DNA of 64,000 nucleotides from Solen grandis (lineage: Eukaryota > Mollusca > Bivalvia > Adapedonta > Solenidae): assembly GCA_021229015.1 (NCBI GenBank), contig CM037781.1:35446759-35510758 (forward strand), in the 5' to 3' direction. Every line of letters begins with the position of its first letter. The stretch's first letter is position 1. Positions 48,144-59,561 of the stretch are shown here, piece by piece. The notes beneath the pieces were generated by a model that was given only the letters and a program-made list of their open reading frames with translations, was not told the DNA's origin and made no database searches. Made by a program: the position numbers and the translations under genes.

Positions 48144-51100
48144 TAAATGTTCACATATATAAATCACTAAATAATTTCATCCATTGCAGTTTGAGAATTT
48201 TAACCGTGTGTACATATTCACCCGAAGGTGGATCCTTGTAACTCATTTTTGCTACAAAGTTATAAAGTAAAGGTAACAGAAACCTGAACAATATAGTAGT
48301 TTAATCACGTATTATTTTCCACAAGGAACATATCGTTTTTATTCCAATTTATATCATTATTATTCAAATTAAATGAAATAAATGTCTTATATATCAGTAA
48401 AAAAATGACACTTAAAATATTGTTTACGCATTAAAAAGTTTCATTTGAGAATGTTTTGGAAACATTCTTAGCAATATACTTGACAACCGCTGTTTTGCAC
48501 TAGCAATAATTTCTTGAATCATAATGACATTATACAGTTATCCTCATTGTGATATTTATAAAGTGTTTATTAGAACAAATGCAAAACTTAATACAAATGA
48601 TAAGTTAAACATCTATTTTTTGTATCTTTTTTTTTTCGTTTTTTTTTTTTTTTTTTTTTTTTTGATTTTGAAAAAAAAGTAACAAATAGTTTGTACTTAC
48701 GTCGATTAGCAAACATTCTTACAACATATACTTATCTCTCGCAATGGTTCCTTGGTTGGGCCAGCACTTTGCGCCCGCCTTGGATGGTCTTGAAAGATCA
48801 TTGGCAGAAAAAGGATTCGTTACTACAAACTTCGACTCCTCAGTCGGGTGTTGGTAACAAACAAGATAGCAAAGACTCAACTGTTTGGCATTATATGAAA
48901 ACTATTAACTCTAAGTATTTTTTTTATTAGTGCCACACTTCACTTAAACACCTAAAGAATAGCAACTGTTATTACATATTGCAAAAGTAAAATGATGAAA
49001 TGTACATTTGTTCAGAAACTGTTTAAGTACATTTGTATTAGAATACAATAAGCTGTTGATCCAGTTCCTTTTCCAGATTAAAGAATTCCTTTTTCTCTTC
49101 CCTAACTTACTTTTCCAGACATATCATCTACATCTAATGAACTGGGAGCAGGGTTATAACTGGATGCATTTGTGCTTGATACAGAATGTATGTATGAATG
49201 TGTGTGGCAAAGGGCTGCTTGGTTGTGAAAATATTTTACAGACCGCATTTGACAATTATTCAGGAACATATGTAACCATGGGCACTTGGTGGAATGTAAT
49301 CCTCACTATCAGAACTGACATAATTTTACAGTATTGACAGATGTTTCAAAGAATTTATAGATTATTAGAGTAAGTGCCGCCATTACTATGCTGAGTATCA
49401 GTATCAACATGATCAAATCATCTACATAACAATTAATAATTAGTATAAATGTTGTACTGTCATTCAAGGTCTCAATTATTTCATCAATGAATACGATAAT
49501 ATAGACTCAGAACCGCTCACATCAGATATAGAAAGATAACTAACATTTAGGTTGTTTAATTTTGTTGTAACTTCACTGTCACTTTGTGAACTGAAACAAG
49601 AAAACTCTGAACAGAGACAGATATTGTCGCGGTTATGGAAAGTCATGCATGCAGACCCCTCAGATGCTGCCATCCCATCGTCTGACCTGCTGTATGGAGG
49701 TAGAGTTCATCTCCATCTTTGAATAAAGCAGTGGTTTAGTTAGGTTACAAGTTCCCATTGTAAACAAATAGTGACCAGAGTCGTGGTTTTTTATTTTATC
49801 TATTCATGTTCTAAACTGTAAAATGGTCCTTCGGAGTCTTTCCTCATTAGAGATCAAAAGATAATTGTCAGTGGAATTTCGTCGTAAGATAGGAGGGGTA
49901 TTGATAAACTAGAAATGTTACAATCAGTATAAATCCAAATATTTCATCATTTATCCATGTCCCTGGTGATGACCTTCTACTTAAAAGAATGAACTGCACA
50001 GAATTTGCAATACACTGGGGTCCACTGCCCTTAAAGTTATTTTTTGCCTTGATGAAACGAGGCTAGCAGAATCATAATTGCTGAAAGGAACGAGAAAAGC
50101 AAATCGGCACATAGTTAATTTGATAAGAATATTCCTTACATGTTATTATCTGATAACTATAATTAATTATTTTAATCTCAAAATGGATAATGGTACAGAC
50201 TGGCATAAATTCATAATGAAATTCAAGATAGCTCCCCCCCCCCAACCTTTTTATGCATTATTCATTATTTTTATCAGAATTTACATTTCTAGTCTTCAAA
50301 TACATTGCTTATACCTACCGCAGACAAGAGGGCTTGCCCACTTGAGTCTTTTGTATTGATGTGAAAGTTATCCTTGTAAAAATAGTCTCTAAATTTATTT
50401 ATTCAATAGGTTTGACTTAGTCATGACCTAGTGACCTAATGTTTGACCCAATATGATATAGGTTGAACTCATCTGAGATTGTTTTGCAAATGTTGTGATC
50501 GAGTTTTATGAAAATTGGACCAAAAATATAGCCTTTATATTTTTTTATTTTTTTATTTTTATGAATTTATTTTTTTTTTAAATTTGACGATCCATACGTT
50601 TAAGGATTACAAAACTGATAAAAAAACAAATCTAAGTTACTACAGAGCCATTTAAAGAAAATTTCGCACACTTCTCAAATATACCCTACGAATACTGACC
50701 TTAAATATTAAGATTTAAAAAAGTAAATATTTCCCTCTATATCATATATAAACCAATAAAATTTTCTTTTCTTTAAATAAAACTTTTGGAGTTAATTTTG
50801 GCTCTTCTGCAAAGTATGTGCTACTAAACCTTCCCACATACGTGCAATAGCAATATCAGAACCTCTTACGCTTCATGCGGAATGTGTGGTCAATATTGGT
50901 GCACTACTATTGTGATTACTAGCCTTGCCAGACGTATATTCGATCACATTTGCTAAAGTAATTAACGTAGAAACCATATAGAAACTTTTTTCTTTTATTT
51001 AAGATCCAAATATTCCGAAATCTTGAACAATGATTGACACGAATTTGGTGAAAAATGACCTTATCGTAACTGAGCCATCTACGATTCATTATTTGTTTAA

Positions 51101-51291
51101 TCTCAGACTATATACCCAATCAATATAGATATCAAAAGATCGCTGCTTTTTCATTACTTTACCCATTGAAAATTCCCCGTGGTTAAGCATTTCCTTATCT
51201 TATATCGGGAAAATAGTTCCCAGAATTAAAAATAAATTGATACATGTACTCTTTTATCAAGATAAACAAAAACATGTAATATGTGCTTTAT
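48144..51291. other. Long stretch without supported genes
   Basis: It contains poly-T runs at 48627-48663 and a T-rich run at 50538-50580. Open frames at 48691-48930 and 49008-49337 have no recognisable domains. Confidence 0.35.
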
Positions 51292-51388
51292 TGTGTCACC
51301 TGCTGTAAGCAGAGGAGACACATAGGGATCATTCCGTCCGTCTGTCTGTCCGTCACACTTTTTCCGTCACACTTCAGCAGGTGACACA
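51292..51388. mobile_element. 97-bp miniature element with 14-bp perfect inverted repeats
   Basis: TGTGTCACCTGCTG at 51292-51305 and CAGCAGGTGACACA at 51375-51388 flank an inner hairpin (CTGCTGTAAGCAG), the GTCY tract CCGTCCGTCTGTCTGTCCGTC, and almost nothing else. It looks like a core-less member of the pearl-like set (TGTCACC family). Confidence 0.7.
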
Positions 51389-52238
51389 TATGTTCCAGAG
51401 AACACTATTGTGTGAAACAGATATGTTTGAAAATGTTAGAGCTTTTAGTTAATCCTTTGTTTTTCATTTACCAGTGCAAGGGTGAAATAACGCAAAATTC
51501 TAATGATAGAATATAACTACACTCGATCAAGGAAAGGGATATTTTAAGCATGCTATTTTAAGTAAATGGCAATTCCCTGTCGAATAAACATCATGATCTC
51601 GGTACATACTTATGTATTTTAAAAGGCTGATTTCTCTCAAAATGCTGATTTTGAAGTGCTTAATTGGCGATACAAAAATGCGAAACGGTTGTGTGATATG
51701 CTGACAGCAGGACTGACGGTCTGTGACACAGACAATATTAATCATTAATGGGAGAAAAACCATCAACATTCGTTAATTCATATAGGATAAGGGACGACAG
51801 GGGTTCGGCAAGCCTGTTCCCTGCCTGAAATTCCTGACCTTCGGATGACCCAAAGCTACATCCAACCGACCAATTCATATGCTCTGAAAAATGTTTGATA
51901 CAATTCATATACGACACGTCTACGTATGTGATAGATAAAGAGTAGTTGTGGTATATGAACATTCTATATACCTAGGTTAAGAGTGATCTATCTGGCTTAG
52001 ACCATAGCAATAAAAACAAATGGTTATTAAGACACTAGATGTGGCCAGTCGGAAGCTCTGAAAATTCAAATTCATCAGCGATTTTTTTTTCAATAGACAA
52101 TCGTTTTCTTTTACAATGTACAAAAATATCAGAAAGTGTTTTCCACAGTTCTAAGAAGATGTCCAAGTCGGATAGGATCTGTTATGGTAAAGTCCCTGTA
52201 ATGGTTCCGCTATATCTTGGACCACTTAATCTCTACCA
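51389..52238. other. Non-coding stretch
   Basis: No gene supported. Confidence 0.35.
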
Positions 52239-52285
52239 AGATAACCAAGGTACCCTAATGAAACATTAGGAAACCTTGGTTATCT
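52239..52285. other. Strong 47-base hairpin
   Basis: AGATAACCAAGGT pairs with ACCTTGGTTATCT (13 bp), inside which CCTAATG pairs with CATTAGG across an AAA loop, with small internal bulges. It could be a relic of a palindromic repeat or a small structured RNA. Nothing else supports a function. Confidence 0.6.
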
Positions 52286-52543
52286 CCGTGAAAGGCCATG
52301 AGGTTCGATATGTAGCGTTACCATAAGAGAGACTTTGCCTTAACAACTTTCTACAGACAATACTCGTAGAAGCCTACGCTCGTTACACTTGTTTCGGCCT
52401 TTTGTTGTCTTTAGAAATGTCTTAATATACTCTAGCCTTTACGAAAATATAAAATAGTACAACTAATTTACATCGACTTGTATATATACAACACATATGT
52501 TTGTTCAAAACAGACCTCAACATCATGTATTGAAATGTTCTAT

Positions 52544-52893
52544 AAAACAAGAGGGCCATAGACGCCCCGGATCGCTCATCTGAGTATAGGGTTACCCAAG
52601 GAACATCTGTACTAAAACATTTTGAAATCTGGCCAGTAGTTTTGAAAGAGATGATTTTTAAGTTTTTCAACTTTTTTCCTTCCGTTGCCATGGCAACCTG
52701 AGTTCTACATGATAATAAAGTTTATTTTAGCAACTTTTGTGAAGGTAAACCCAAAGATCATCCCTGCCAAGTTTAATCAAATTCTGTCAAGCGGTTTCAG
52801 AGGAGATATTTAAAACAAATTGTTGACGATGCACGAGGACGGGCGCAGGGTGATCACAAAAGCTCACCTTGAGCACTTTGTACTCAGTTGAGA
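52544..52893 (-). mobile_element. Pearl-like element, single-core-unit copy
   Basis: On the minus strand it begins ACTGAGTACAAAGTGCTCAA then GGTGAGCTTTTGTGATCA, with a short GC-rich tract. One ~160-bp-pair core unit follows (GTTGCCATGGCAAC present). It ends CTCAGATGAGCGATCC and CTCTTGTTTT. It belongs to the same subfamily as 9061-11272. Confidence 0.8.
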
Positions 52894-53399
52894 TAAAAAT
52901 ACCAATACGTGAAGAGAACATTGTATTAACCTTAAATATTATCGACCAAATATTGACAGGATTATTATAAACAATGCTAGTGATTTTGTATGGACCGCTT
53001 TATATATCAGGGAAACGGTGATCACATCTAACGTTTGCACCTTTAATTTCAAAACAATTTATACAATATACCAATTCTTAGCCGAAACGTTTTTTTTCTT
53101 TTTAATTACACATACAATGGTCAGACCCACAACAGAAATTATCCTGTCTTTTTGACATCTACAGCATAAGTAAAAATAGTAATGGGCAATTCTGTCGACA
53201 AAGTTTTATTGTCAATAACAATGCCTCAGTATGATTGACAATAATATTCATAATGTATGACCTGCTTTAAAGTCATATAAAGACACAATTTTGAAGTAGC
53301 ATAGGTGCAGAAGACCTAGACAGCATATGCAATCAAAAATGGAAGAAAGTGATATATTGCAGAGCGTCCAACGACTCACGGCACAATCTGGGGGAAAAT
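52894..53399. other. Non-coding stretch
   Basis: No gene recognised. Confidence 0.35.
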
Positions 53400-53542
53400 G
53401 CTACTTTAACCAGTCACATTATCCTGACAGAAGACATACCGGTACTGGAACAATCACAGGTAAGTGGTTTGCTACTATACCCAGTCACATTATCTTGACA
53501 GAAGACATACCGGTACTGGAACAATCACAGGTAAGTGGACAA
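53400..53542 (+). repeat. 71-bp tandem duplication
   Basis: Two copies (from 53400 and 53471) share CCAGTCACATTATC-TGACAG, AAGACATACCGGTACTGG and AACAATCACAGGTAAGTGG. Each ends in a consensus-like splice donor CAGGTAAGT. Whether it is part of an exon is unknown. Confidence 0.8.
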
Positions 53543-54829
53543 ACTAGTCCTTGAAATGCCCTTATATGCTTATCAACAAGCAAGAGAGATACATTTGTAC
53601 CTTTTTTGAAAGGCTTTGGTATGTCGTTGCCCAAGATGGAACCGATGATTCTCCGGTCTCGGCGTGGGCGCTCAAATGGTTCAAAGGTGACTTGGCATAA
53701 CTTTGAAATATCGGTAGAACTCGAGAATCAATAAGGTTTTAACTTTATCAATCATCAAGAAATATAACTAATAAAATAGGTTCGATTGGAAATATCAAAA
53801 AAAAATATGATATGAAATAAAGTAAATTTCACGCTACTGAGAAATAAATATATGTCTGTTCCATTACGAATATAGAAATGTGTCGGACATGTTTGCGTTG
53901 GCCTTGCTGTATTGTACCTTCTGGACTTCTTGAAGTATAAAATGTTTTATATGTATGTTTTCAGACTGTTTCTTCGAAAGAGTATACCTAACATAACTTA
54001 GTTATGACAGTAAAAAATAACAAGAAAAATTGAATACGCTCTATCATTTAAATTCGTTTGTTTCATAATGTTTAAAATATTTCTTTCATTGTTTGTGATG
54101 TTTAACCATTTTATTAATGGCGCTCGCGATATTCTGCCATCATTTGTGGACCGACATTTGAATTTAAGCTACCCGTTTGTTTACAAAATTAATGAATATT
54201 CAGATTAACTTGTAATTTCTTTTTGTGTGTAGGGGTGATTTTTATTTAATTTCCTTCCAATATGATAAAAATACCTAATCTTGTAGGCATCAAACTTTTC
54301 ACTGATATCGTAATGCTTAAGGAGAGGACTCCTAATGATTTAGGAAACAAAGAAGTTGTGACTATAATGCAGATTTTCTCGCCATATGAGTGATTTCTCA
54401 CTAGCTAAAGGAGTGCGTTGTCATCTCTTAAAAGTGAGTTTACCTGAACCACGATGTCGATAACAATAAGTGTTTTTGAATGTTATTTTAACCTTTAAAA
54501 TATGTTCTGTTCTGTCAGTTGGCGGAAGTGGATCGAGGAACCATTCCTCTTACCACCTCACCGATGCTTATATATATATATCAAATAAATTGTCTTATAT
54601 ATGATTGATAATATAACACCCAATAACGCAACATTAAAGTATCAAAAAAGGTAGTTGCAATTATTATCTGGATTTATGTATAACTTTTTAGATGACAAAA
54701 TATCTGAACAAAAAATAACAATTTCTATCATTGCTTTCTAATTTACTGCTGGAAGATAATAAAAGCTAAACGTTAACAAATCAAAACAACCAATTGTAAC
54801 GTGTTACTATTAAATAAAGATATATACAG
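53543..54829. other. Upstream of the DNase II exons; no exon confirmed
   Basis: A possible exon at about 53609-53682 (LWYVVAQDGTDDSPVSAWAL then KWFKG, ending in a GTGACT donor) has coding-like composition but does not resemble the N-terminus of DNase II. The signal peptide and first DNase II exons are not found. Confidence 0.3.
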
Positions 54830-54911
54830 GTTCCAGGAAAAGATATGTGTGCCTTTTACAACAACGAACCACCCAATGGAAAGCCACATAGATCCTTCGG
54901 CCATGTTAAAG
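54830..54911 (+). pseudogene. DNase II-like gene, exon with first HxK motif
   Basis: This 82-base exon follows ATATACAG. It encodes VPGKDMCAFYNNEPPNGKPH then RSFGHVKG (last Gly shared with the next exon). DNase II is a lysosomal acid endonuclease that degrades DNA without metal ions; its active site is built from two HxK-type motifs of the phospholipase D superfamily, and HVK here is the first. It ends in phase 1, matching the exon at 56938. The expected donor is odd: the exon is followed by ATACAT, not GT. Either the donor has mutated, or it is a sequence error. Confidence 0.7.
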
Positions 54912-55014
54912 ATACATTTTATTTATGCTGTCACCCACTGTATGATACTAACAATAATGGATCTGACTAGCACTGTTCCAGTATTCTGGTATATCGGTAT
55001 ATCGGTATACACAC

Positions 55015-55833
55015 CGTTCAGTCGGAAATCGTGACGTCGGTTTGAGTCGACGACAACAGTCGTACTACATATTCATGTAGGGCGACACGCAGTGGGTATA
55101 TAATGAGTGAATTTGTCCTTTTTTATATTAGCTTACCCATTTTGGGTAAAATCAAGTTTAATTTTCAGAGCCTACATATAAAGTGTCCTGATGACAAAAT
55201 GTTGACCCTGTTGACACATAACTTATCGTGACCTTGAATGAAAAATGACCAAAATTTTCGATGGAATGAGCAATTTAGCCAATCAGTCACACAAACTTAT
55301 GTTTACTTGTGAAAGAGAAGTATTTCAAGCTACGCATCATTTATTTTAACTTATCTACATGTAGTCTTAATGACACGATTTTTTCGCAATAGTTCGACTT
55401 ATATCGACGTTATCCTTGGGTCGCTACCGACTGTACTCAAATTTCGAAGGCATGCCAACTTTAACATCTAATATCTCTTCAAGAAAGTCGTTTGGAAAGC
55501 CGTGGTTTTGATGAATAAGACACATAATGTTAAAGTTAGTGATGCGTAGCTTGAAAAAAATCACTCTGACCAGAAGATTTTTGTGACTGATTGGCTCATT
55601 CCAGCGAAACTTTTGGTCATTTTTCAAGTAAAGTGTTAACAGGGCCAACAGTTTGTAATCAGGACACTTTATATGTAGGCTTTGTAACCGTAGACTTGAT
55701 TTTACCCAAAATTGGTCAGAAAACATAAAAACCGGACAAATACTCAATGTATATCCACTGCGTCTCCGGCTACATGTACATAGTACGAGTGTTGTCGTCA
55801 ACTCCAACTGATGTCTCATTTTCTGACTGAACG
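55015..55833. repeat. Large fold-back repeat (arms ~326 and ~294 bp)
   Basis: Left arm 55015-55340 and right arm 55540-55833 are inverse copies, sharing CGTTCAGTC, GACGACAACA-TCGTACTA, ACGCAGTGG, TTTTGGGTAAAATCAAGT, GCCTACATATAAAGTGTCCT with GAT, and CAAGCTACGCATCA. Arms differ at scattered bases and a few indels. Spacer ~200 bp. It lies in the first visible DNase II intron. A 167-codon minus-strand frame across it (55424-55927) has no recognisable domain. Confidence 0.9.
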
Positions 55834-56937
55834 ATATGGCATATTGAAATACGTTTAGAAGTTTAGAAGTGGAGAAATACATGTAATGTATCGAAAGAGC
55901 GTATATCGTCGGCCGTATCGATTGCATTCTATGTTCAAGAAAGAGGTTTTTTTAAGTAAAGCATTACTTGGAAAAAAATGCCTATTCATCTTCAAGCTCG
56001 TAAAGCTATTTTAGATCTAGATACTTACGATACTGACTTATTTCTTTTTCCACTATATATCAATACTAGTTAAATACAGGGCTGAAATTTTTGCGGCTTA
56101 TAAAACATTGACCTAATCAAACCGCTGTAAGACAGTAATCAAACCTGCCTGGCAAGTGATAATTGCCATTTTGATCATAATCTGGAACAGCTGTTAGTAA
56201 GGTACGAATAGTAACGCTATAAGCCACCTATTAGAAAGTGAATCCTATGTGAATATTATGAACACCCAAAATGGCCAACGACGAAAACACCTGCTATTGG
56301 ACTTTGGATAAAGTCTGGCGAACTTCGAAATAAGAAGTGTCGACTGTAAACTGTACCCCACCACTCACCTATGTCATTGTGCGAGAGAAGAAATTGTTGC
56401 TCGTTATTTTTTTCATTATCCATTGCTATATATCGCAATTGTATATGAAGTTTTGTTCAATTTGCCATCGACATTCTAATCTCTTCTCCATTATTGAAAA
56501 ATGACTCTGAGTGCTTATCCGCAGATAAAAATTAACATTTTTGTGAAAATCATATATTCATTGAGAATGCATCGCAATTTGCCTAAACTGATTATTAGGC
56601 CAATTGTCATGTTTTACTTCTATTGTTTAGATATCTAATATTTTGAACCATTTTTATAACTTGAATCACATTGGCATACTGAAATTTTACCCGTATGTAC
56701 TATTTTATGTTTTTCTATGTTCGATTGAGTACTTTTAAATAAAGTTTTGCGTTGCTGAAACATACAATTTGCGTTGTAATTTCGGTCTGAGGAAAAAAGT
56801 TCAAATAAGCCTTGTATAGGCTTTTAATGTTGTATTTGTTAAACTGCATTGTATTTACATGAATTAAATATGTACGAGCATAATAATAAAGTGAATTATC
56901 ATCACATAATAATTAGTATTTTCATGATATTGAAAAG
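55834..56937. other. DNase II intron, remaining part
   Basis: AT-rich with no exon recognised. Confidence 0.4.
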
Positions 56938-57102
56938 GCGTGGTTTCTTTTGATGACGTCACTGGTTTCTGGATGATCCACTCGTTACCAGGGTTTCCGA
57001 ATGTCCGATCTGCTGGTTATAGTTGGCCAGGGTCGGCAAGCATCAATGGGCAAAGTTTCTTATGTGTTTCCATGGCAACCGTTTCATCAATCAACGATGT
57101 CG
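56938..57102 (+). pseudogene. DNase II-like gene, second visible exon
   Basis: A 165-base exon between GAAAAG and GTGAGT. It reads VVSFDDVTGFWMIHSLPGFP then AGYSWPGSASINGQSFLCVS and ATVSSINDVG. The segment directly after the first HxK in DNase II has this pattern (G-V-V-x-F-D, F-W-x-x-H-S-x-P, Y-x-W-P, G-Q-S-F-L-C-V). It starts and ends in phase 1, fitting the neighbours on both sides. The splice sites look normal. Confidence 0.85.
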
Positions 57103-57403
57103 GTGAGTCACTTCATAAATCACCTTAGGCTTAAACCATTGTTATAGTTTTTCCTATGTTGGGGAGATGATTTAGGAGTTAGATAAAACAAAACTCTGAC
57201 GAAATGACACCTTTCCAACGACGCAGTGCTATGGGGCCTCATGAGGTGTACTTTAGTCAGAAATAGTATAAATTAGCTTTGGGATTAAATGCGAGATTTT
57301 TAAATCCTTTATAATTATATCAGTCATCGTGTATTTGTTTCCGCAAGATTTTCTTTTGTGCACCAAAATAAATTTGTTAAATGTATTTTCAAATCGGGAA
57401 CAG

Positions 57404-57585
57404 GAAAGCAACTGCAGAGGCCTTTGCCCTTCATTTACGACAAAGAGATGCCTGCCTCACTGAGTCATTACACCGAGATGGTTCACGCTGTGAATGGGGA
57501 TCCTTTTGTTGTCGTTCTTAGATCTTGGGGGGGGGGGGGGGATCTGCGTTCTACTCTGTTGCAAAACCAGCCATAGCTGATGGAG
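57404..57585 (+). pseudogene. DNase II-like gene, third visible exon, broken by a G15 run
   Basis: The exon begins after GGAACAG and reads GKQLQRPLPFIYDKEMPASL and DPFVVVLRSW. It then meets 15 consecutive G (57527-57541). After the run, the sensible frame is shifted: GSAFYSVAKPAIADG, ending at GTAACT in phase 1. The DNase II family has the same F-Y-S-x-A-K element after a short loop, so the shifted frame is the real one. The run is one base too short or two too long, by sequencing error or real slippage. Confidence 0.8.
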
Positions 57586-57704
57586 GTAACTATTAATTAT
57601 TTTAATCGTCTACTTTTAAAGTTTTAGTAGATATTATGACGCGCAAAACTACAAATGTATATAAGTCAGAGTCACAAAACGGAAAGAATAATCTTATGTT
57701 TCAG

Positions 57705-57803
57705 ATATATACAGGACTCTCTCTATCCTTACCCGGGATGATGTTCTTGCAGAAACATGGAGACGGAACCAAAATCTGCCGTCATATTGCGGTTATTCCA
57801 AAG
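57705..57803 (+). pseudogene. DNase II-like gene, fourth visible exon
   Basis: After TGTTTCAG, the 99-base exon reads YRTLSILTRDDVLAETWRRN and QNLPSYCGYSK. The E-T-W-x-R...L-P-S-x-C segment is a DNase II hallmark. It starts in phase 1 as required. It ends in phase 1 at AAAG|GTAAAA, while the next recognised exon begins in phase 0. A short unrecognised exon in the 1.76-kb intron, or a small lesion, must be assumed. Confidence 0.8.
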
Positions 57804-58028
57804 GTAAAATCCGGTCCCACTTTCGTCAGTTTTGAACAGCGGACTTTAAATTTGTGGCAATGTTAAACTTTCTCAGACACGTGCATTTAAAGTTGGAGAT
57901 GATACGTTATCATGCCTGTATCCGAGTATCTGAAGGACGAAGTAGACTGGCCGCTACTGACAAAAAGCAGTGCGTATCCGCTTACATGTTATAATCATTA
58001 ATTTTGTAATTAAGGACGTTTGCTCCAG

Positions 58029-58727
58029 TTTTCTACATTTTCTATGTAGACAAAGAAGAAAAAAATCAATTCTTTTCATAGATTTTTTTTAAATTTTGAT
58101 TATAGAGAATTATGAATGAAACATTTTTATGGAGAAAAAGTTTGGGATCGGCGTCCTAATTTTTGAGTTATCAGCCCCTGAATGTAATATTTTAACACTC
58201 TGAGGCCAAATTCAAGGGCAGATAACTCAAATGATAACAATTAGCACCTCATTAGGTTTCAAAGTCAATGTTCAGTGTTTCATTCCCCTTCTCTGAACAA
58301 AATTTGAAGAAATTCTATGCAACAGATTTAATCATATAATCACTCTTGCATATATATAATTTTTTGTCAAAGTATCCTTTTTTTTTTCAAGAAAAATGCA
58401 ATATATCCATAATTTTGAACAAAGCAGAACTCCTTTGCGATCAGTTTGTTTCAAATTTTGCCTAATGACTTGAAATGAAATAACAAACATATATAAGAAA
58501 TAATATAAGGTATCAGTGAAATTTATTATTAGTTATCTGCCCTTGAACATGGTCCCATAGTGCCAAAATATCACATTCAGGGCCAGATAACTAAAAAATA
58601 AGGTCGCCGATCCCCAATTTTTTTTCCATAAAAATGTTTCTTTTATGATTCTCTATAATCATGCAAATTTAAAAAAAAATCTATGAAAGAGTTTAAATTT
58701 TTCTTGTCTATATAGAAAATGTAGAAC
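58029..58727. repeat. Fold-back repeat with ~200-bp arms
   Basis: Arms 58029-58228 and 58530-58727 are inverse. They share GTTTTCTACATTTTCTAT (outer end), AGAGAATCAT-like TATAGAGAATTATGA, AAACATTTTTATGG, TCGGCGTCCTAAT, CCTGAATGT, and CAAGGGCAGATAACT at the inner end. The spacer is ~300 bp, AT-rich. This is a possible long-TIR MITE in the DNase II intron, with a solo arm at 30860-31000. Confidence 0.85.
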
Positions 58728-58970
58728 ACTGTAGAAAACGTAATATAAGTTATTTTATCATAGATATTAAAGTTGCTAGTCGTTACAAAGAGTTATATAC
58801 ATACACAGTGATAATAAAATGTTAAGATACGGGTGTTATTCTACAAACATTTCTAGGAGCCATTTCCCCCCTTTAAGGTTCCATTGTCTAAATAGCCACC
58901 ATTGTTCACCCGAATGTTTAAAGAAACTTTCACGTTTAAATGTAGAACTGAATAGGAATACATGTTGTTG

Positions 58971-59001
<31 letters not shown>

Positions 59002-59029
59002 TGTATATAAGAGAGAGAGAGAGAGAGAT
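58971..59029. repeat. Compound microsatellite (GC)n(GT)n(GA)n
   Basis: Alternating purine-pyrimidine GCGC then GTGT, followed by TATATAA and a GA run. Open frames across it are artefacts. Confidence 0.95.
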
Positions 59030-59561
59030 GTTGCAAAAATTTAGGCGTAATAAGAAAAAGTTATTTGTTCCACTAACCCGACCGAGCCTATATTTTGTAC
59101 CGACCCTTTGCAAAACGATGTGTATCGTCACGTTCTCTAAGAAATAAGAAAATAATAGGAAAAACGTTAAATTTATTTTTAAAAAAAAGCCGACCTACTG
59201 ACCCTATTTTTTGAGATGTTAATGGAAACAAATAACCAATTTTCTTTTGAACAATGTAAAAGTAAAACTCCTTTTGTTCTAGCGACATAAGCATTTTAAT
59301 TATTTTCATTTTATCCTTATATTATATGTGTTACCCTCTCCCCCACTTCCCACTTATCCCATTTACGTAATACCTGTATACTATTTCTTTCTTATATAGT
59401 TTATCAATATTTCCTCACTGGAACACATCTGAACCTTTATTTATAGAATATCTCTTACAACATGTACTTCTTTCACTCGCCTAAGTCACTGATTTTTTTT
59501 TTCTTTTTCACCGACGATGAATTATTTGAGTATAAAGACAAACATACAATTAATGTTACAG

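Noticed and set aside
48691..49337. Two plus-strand frames as possible exons
   Set aside because: No domain, no convincing splice sites.
55424..55927. 167-codon minus-strand frame
   Set aside because: Covers one arm of a fold-back repeat; no recognisable domain and the other arm is not comparably open.
58836..59147. Several short frames on both strands
   Set aside because: They read through the GC/GT/GA microsatellite.
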